Virus record (IMG/VR): IMGVR_UViG_3300037088_000036 | Span: 1-23,575 of that record | DNA from: a virus | Reading direction: 5' to 3' (one strand) | DNA: 23,575 nt | In this document: positions 21,296 through 23,575 of the stretch, one piece after another | Layout of the letters: each line of letters opens with the position of its first letter | Numbering within the stretch: position 1 is the first letter of the stretch | The notes under the pieces: generated by a model | What the model was told of the DNA's origin: nothing | The model's input: only the letters and a program-made list of their open reading frames with translations | The model's database searches: none | Program-made: the position numbers and the translations under genes

Positions 21296-21703
21296 ATGCC
21301 AACCTACGTTGTAGAATGTCATGAGTGTGGGACTACAAGGGATCAGCGCCTTGCTTATTCCGAGTATGATTCCATCAAAGCTGGTTCGAAAGAGATTCCT
21401 TGCAACAACTGCGGGTTACCTGCTCAGATCGGATTCTCCCCAGGAAACCTAGGTTTCATTTTGAAAGAGGGTGAGTCTGGCGGGTGGGCAACTAAGTCTA
21501 TCAAAGAGAATGCCTACCGAAAGAAGCGACGTGAAGAGGTTGGTAAAAAAGAGAAGGACCATGTTTTCAAGGCAAGTCTTCAACCAAACTTCGATGGGAT
21601 AGAGACTGGCACTTGGAAAGAGGCTCAGGAGCTTGCTCGTAAAGAGAAGGGGGGTGCTTCTGCGTCGACCTATGCTCCTTTAGTAAGTAAGATAGTGCAG
21701 TAA
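21296..21703 (+). CDS. FmdB-like zinc ribbon protein
   Basis: 135 aa, ATG 21296 with TAGGAT just upstream. It begins MPTYVVECHECGTTRDQRL and has a second pair, PCNNCG, near residues 36-39, giving the CxxC...CxxC zinc ribbon that follows an 'MP.Y...C..CG' start in FmdB-like proteins. The remainder is a Lys/Glu-rich helix and a flexible tail with no further motif. Small ribbon proteins of this type are common in phages, and their function is mostly unknown. Position directly behind the SWIM gene suggests that the two zinc proteins act together or are co-expressed. Confidence 0.8.
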   Translation: MPTYVVECHECGTTRDQRLAYSEYDSIKAGSKEIPCNNCGLPAQIGFSPGNLGFILKEGESGGWATKSIKENAYRKKRREEVGKKEKDHVFKASLQPNFDGIETGTWKEAQELARKEKGGASASTYAPLVSKIVQ

Positions 21704-21752
21704 TCTGACTTTCGTCAAGTACCACTAATCATTTGTTGTAGGCTCACTAAGT

Positions 21753-22406
21753 ATGAGTGGCCGCCTATTCTCGATCCTACGACGCAAGCCAGGCTTTGTT
21801 CATTTCGTGACACCGATATTGGACTCTGTGTCCACAGGTGTTGCGAAGTACCGGCTGTATACTGATTCCAGTCCTGACTTCCCATCCCCTACAGCGGTGG
21901 TGACAGTCACTAGCAATGGGTTGGTTGATCCGGCTGTAGCCGGTCAGACTCCTATTATACCTGGGAATAACGTATCAATTATCATGAAGCCTTCTAACTA
22001 CGGGCTTCCTGATTCGGCCTTCTTTTGGTTGAAGTTGGTTTATGTAGATTCTGGGGGCTCTGACATGACTAGTCCGGCTCCGAGTGCCCCTACTCTAGTG
22101 CTCCCACCGTTTGTGGGTAATGAGCAGTCTGGATTCAATGCAACGGCTCCGAGTGAGAGCACTATTGCTGATTCTCTTCGCATTGATCTACCTAGACAGA
22201 TGTCTAACTTCAGAATTAGAAATCTGAGTACAACGATAGACCTCTATGTGGCTTTCCAGGATGGGGGCCCTGAGATTGTTGTTCCAGGTCAAGCATCGAG
22301 TCAAGAGAGTGTTGGATTCGATGGCCTCGTATCTTCTATCTGGGTTCGTGGTTCCTCAGGATCACCAGCGTTTTCAACTCAATTCACATATGCAAATCCG
22401 CGCTGA
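21753..22406 (+). CDS. Beta-rich unknown protein before fibre gene
   Basis: 217 aa, ATG 21753. There is no ribosome binding site; TAGGCT (21739-21744), the same hexamer as the proposed -10 at 12311, lies eight bases upstream. Residues 1-115 resemble an immunoglobulin or fibronectin-like sandwich: alternating hydrophobics, AKYRLYTDSSPDFPSP, and FFWLKLVYVDSGG. A Pro-rich linker (SPAPSAPTLVLPP) leads to a second beta domain (MSNFRIRNLSTTIDLYVAF, IVVPGQ, SIWVRG). No signal peptide. It sits 34 bases before the fibre gene, so a fibre-base, baseplate or virion-surface role is plausible. Confidence 0.75.
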   Translation: MSGRLFSILRRKPGFVHFVTPILDSVSTGVAKYRLYTDSSPDFPSPTAVVTVTSNGLVDPAVAGQTPIIPGNNVSIIMKPSNYGLPDSAFFWLKLVYVDSGGSDMTSPAPSAPTLVLPPFVGNEQSGFNATAPSESTIADSLRIDLPRQMSNFRIRNLSTTIDLYVAFQDGGPEIVVPGQASSQESVGFDGLVSSIWVRGSSGSPAFSTQFTYANPR

Positions 22407-22440
22407 ACCCCAGCCAGTTTAATTCCGGCGGGAGGCGTTA

Positions 22441-23575
22441 GTGTATCTTGTCAACAACCTAAAAGGAGACCAAGGAAACCAGGGGGATCGAGGATTTCAG
22501 GGCCCTTTAGGATTTCAGGGGAGCCAGGGAAATCAAGGGAACCAGGGTGACGTCGGATCGACTGGGGTTCAGGGAGCTCAAGGTAATCAGGGTTGGCAAG
22601 GGACTGGAGTTCAAGGTCCTGAGGGGTTTCAAGGAAATCAGGGGAACCAGGGGTTTCAGGGAAATCAGGGAAACCAAGGTCTTGAGGGAGATCAAGGAAA
22701 TCAGGGAGTTCAAGGTAACCAGGGGAGCCAAGGTGACGTCGGATCAACTGGAGCCCAAGGAAATCAGGGGAACCAAGGCAACCAAGGGTCGCAAGGTAAT
22801 CAGGGTCGGCAAGGGAACCAGGGGAATGTTGGTTCGACCGGCAACCAGGGCGCACAAGGAGTCCAGGGGAACCAAGGTGACGTTGGATCTACAGGGTCGC
22901 AAGGTAATCAGGGTCGGCAAGGGAACCAGGGGAATGTTGGTTCTACTGGTGCTCAGGGGAACCAGGGTACTCAGGGGAACCAAGGTTGGCAAGGGACTGG
23001 AGCACAAGGTCCTGAGGGGTTTCAAGGGAACCAGGGAGCTCAAGGGAACCAGGGTGATGTTGGATCAACTGGGACTCAAGGGAACCAGGGGAACCGAGGT
23101 GTCCAAGGGAACCAGGGGAGTCAGGGGAACCAGGGGAGCGTTGGTCTAACTGGATTTCAAGGTGATCAGGGTGACCCAGGTGTTGTAGGGGTTCAAGGTT
23201 ACCAGGGTCGGCAAGGAAACCAAGGAAATCAGGGCAACCAAGGATCGATTGGGTTTCAAGGAAACCAAGGAAATACTGGCAGCCAAGGTTACCAAGGTTG
23301 GCAAGGTCGTCAAGGAAACCAAGGAAACCAGGGGAGCGTTGGTTCTACGGGAGCTCAAGGGAACCAAGGTTGGCAGGGGAATCAAGGATCACAGGGGAAT
23401 CAGGGAAACCAAGGTACTGGTGTCCAAGGCCCTAGTGGAGTTCAGGGCAATCAGGGGAATCAAGGGGACATAGGTTTAACTGGTGCTCAGGGAGTTCAGG
23501 GCGCTCAGGGAAACATTGGAGCGACTGGAGTCCAGGGAAATCAGGGGAACCAAGGAAACCAAGGGAGTGTTGGTA
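22441..23575 (+). CDS. Collagen-like fibre protein, N-terminal part (runs off window)
   Basis: GTG 22441 is the first possible start after the in-frame stop at 22420-22422 and has a strong GGGAGG (22430-22435) five bases upstream. The frame stays open to the window end (378 codons). After only eight residues the protein becomes Gly-X-Y repeats, mostly with Gln at Y and Asn, Phe, Ser or other residues at X (GNQ, GFQ, GSQ), interspersed with GDVGSTG-like units. Such triplets form trimeric collagen-like shafts in phage tail fibres and bacterial surface proteins. There are few prolines at Y. Gly-Thr-Gly interruptions recur at 22600, 22993 and 23413, each before (V/A)QGP(E/S)G. The C-terminal part is outside the window. 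Confidence 0.9.
   Translation, partial: MYLVNNLKGDQGNQGDRGFQGPLGFQGSQGNQGNQGDVGSTGVQGAQGNQGWQGTGVQGPEGFQGNQGNQGFQGNQGNQGLEGDQGNQGVQGNQGSQGDVGSTGAQGNQGNQGNQGSQGNQGRQGNQGNVGSTGNQGAQGVQGNQGDVGSTGSQGNQGRQGNQGNVGSTGAQGNQGTQGNQGWQGTGAQGPEGFQGNQGAQGNQGDVGSTGTQGNQGNRGVQGNQGSQGNQGSVGLTGFQGDQGDPGVVGVQGYQGRQGNQGNQGNQGSIGFQGNQGNTGSQGYQGWQGRQGNQGNQGSVGSTGAQGNQGWQGNQGSQGNQGNQGTGVQGPSGVQGNQGNQGDIGLTGAQGVQGAQGNIGATGVQGNQGNQGNQGSVG
22786..22943 (+). repeat. Perfect 50-bp direct repeat in the collagen-like gene
   Basis: 22786-22835 and 22894-22943 are identical, 108 bases apart, so 108 bases (36 codons) separate corresponding points. Many shorter repeats surround them. The perfect identity at the DNA level, including silent sites, points to recent duplication or ongoing recombination in the fibre shaft. 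Confidence 0.85.

Noticed and set aside
22404-22441. Programmed frameshift fusing the 217-aa protein to the collagen-like protein
   Set aside because: The collagen frame has a stop at 22420-22422, just after the upstream stop, and GTG 22441 has its own strong ribosome binding site.
22451-23473. Long open frames on both strands inside the collagen-like gene, including a Lys/Arg/Gly-rich frame 22547-23149
   Set aside because: The GGN-NNN-CAR repeat avoids stops in several frames. The Gly-X-Y frame is continuous with a good ribosome binding site and is the real one.
22441-23575. CRISPR-like array from the many short repeats
   Set aside because: Repeats are 9-base codon triplets without unique spacers and lie in an open reading frame.

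Overview
This window looks like part of the virion-structure region of a tailed double-stranded DNA phage (Caudoviricetes), probably one with a large genome. All supported genes lie on the + strand, are tightly packed (largest gap about 210 bases) and often overlap by the stop/start patterns TAATG, TGATG, ATGA or GTGA. The host cannot be fixed from sequence. G+C looks close to one half. One promoter with a TANNNT-type -10 that would give a leaderless mRNA, and an HU with an Ala/Lys tail, would suit an actinobacterial host, but this is only a hint. No tRNA, rRNA, CRISPR array, integrase or attachment site was seen.

Layout. 1-288: end of an unknown gene. 288-1872: three tandem paralogues of about 175 aa. 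1876-4214: a small charged protein and the portal protein. 4246-6106: an unknown pre-capsid protein and a zinc-ribbon protein. 6109-9057: the capsid maturation protease, interrupted by a 422-aa intein with a LAGLIDADG endonuclease. 9103-12199: a Gln-rich scaffold candidate, a possible decoration protein and the major capsid protein, closed by a strong terminator (12224-12265).

12275-15905 reads as a separate cassette. It has a perfect 16-bp inverted repeat containing a TTGACA box, then a 644-aa protein with duplicated HTH units, three zinc ribbons and two PD-(D/E)XK-like domains, a Fe/Mn superoxide dismutase, an unknown protein and an HU-type DNA-binding protein, and ends at a terminator. From 16038, behind a perfect hairpin that buries the ribosome binding site, come an unknown 426-aa protein, a helical unknown protein, a free-standing GIY-YIG endonuclease with a 17-residue repeat array, a 409-aa unknown protein, a SWIM zinc-finger protein, an FmdB-like zinc ribbon and a beta-rich unknown protein. 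The window ends inside a collagen-like fibre gene rich in Gly-Asn-Gln that starts at GTG 22441.

Working together: portal, protease, scaffold, decoration protein and major capsid protein form a standard head-assembly order. Protein splicing must occur before the protease can mature the head. Three unrelated nuclease types (an intein LAGLIDADG enzyme, a tandem PD-(D/E)XK-like protein and a GIY-YIG enzyme) are embedded in this region, together with cargo genes (superoxide dismutase, HU) not needed to build a particle.
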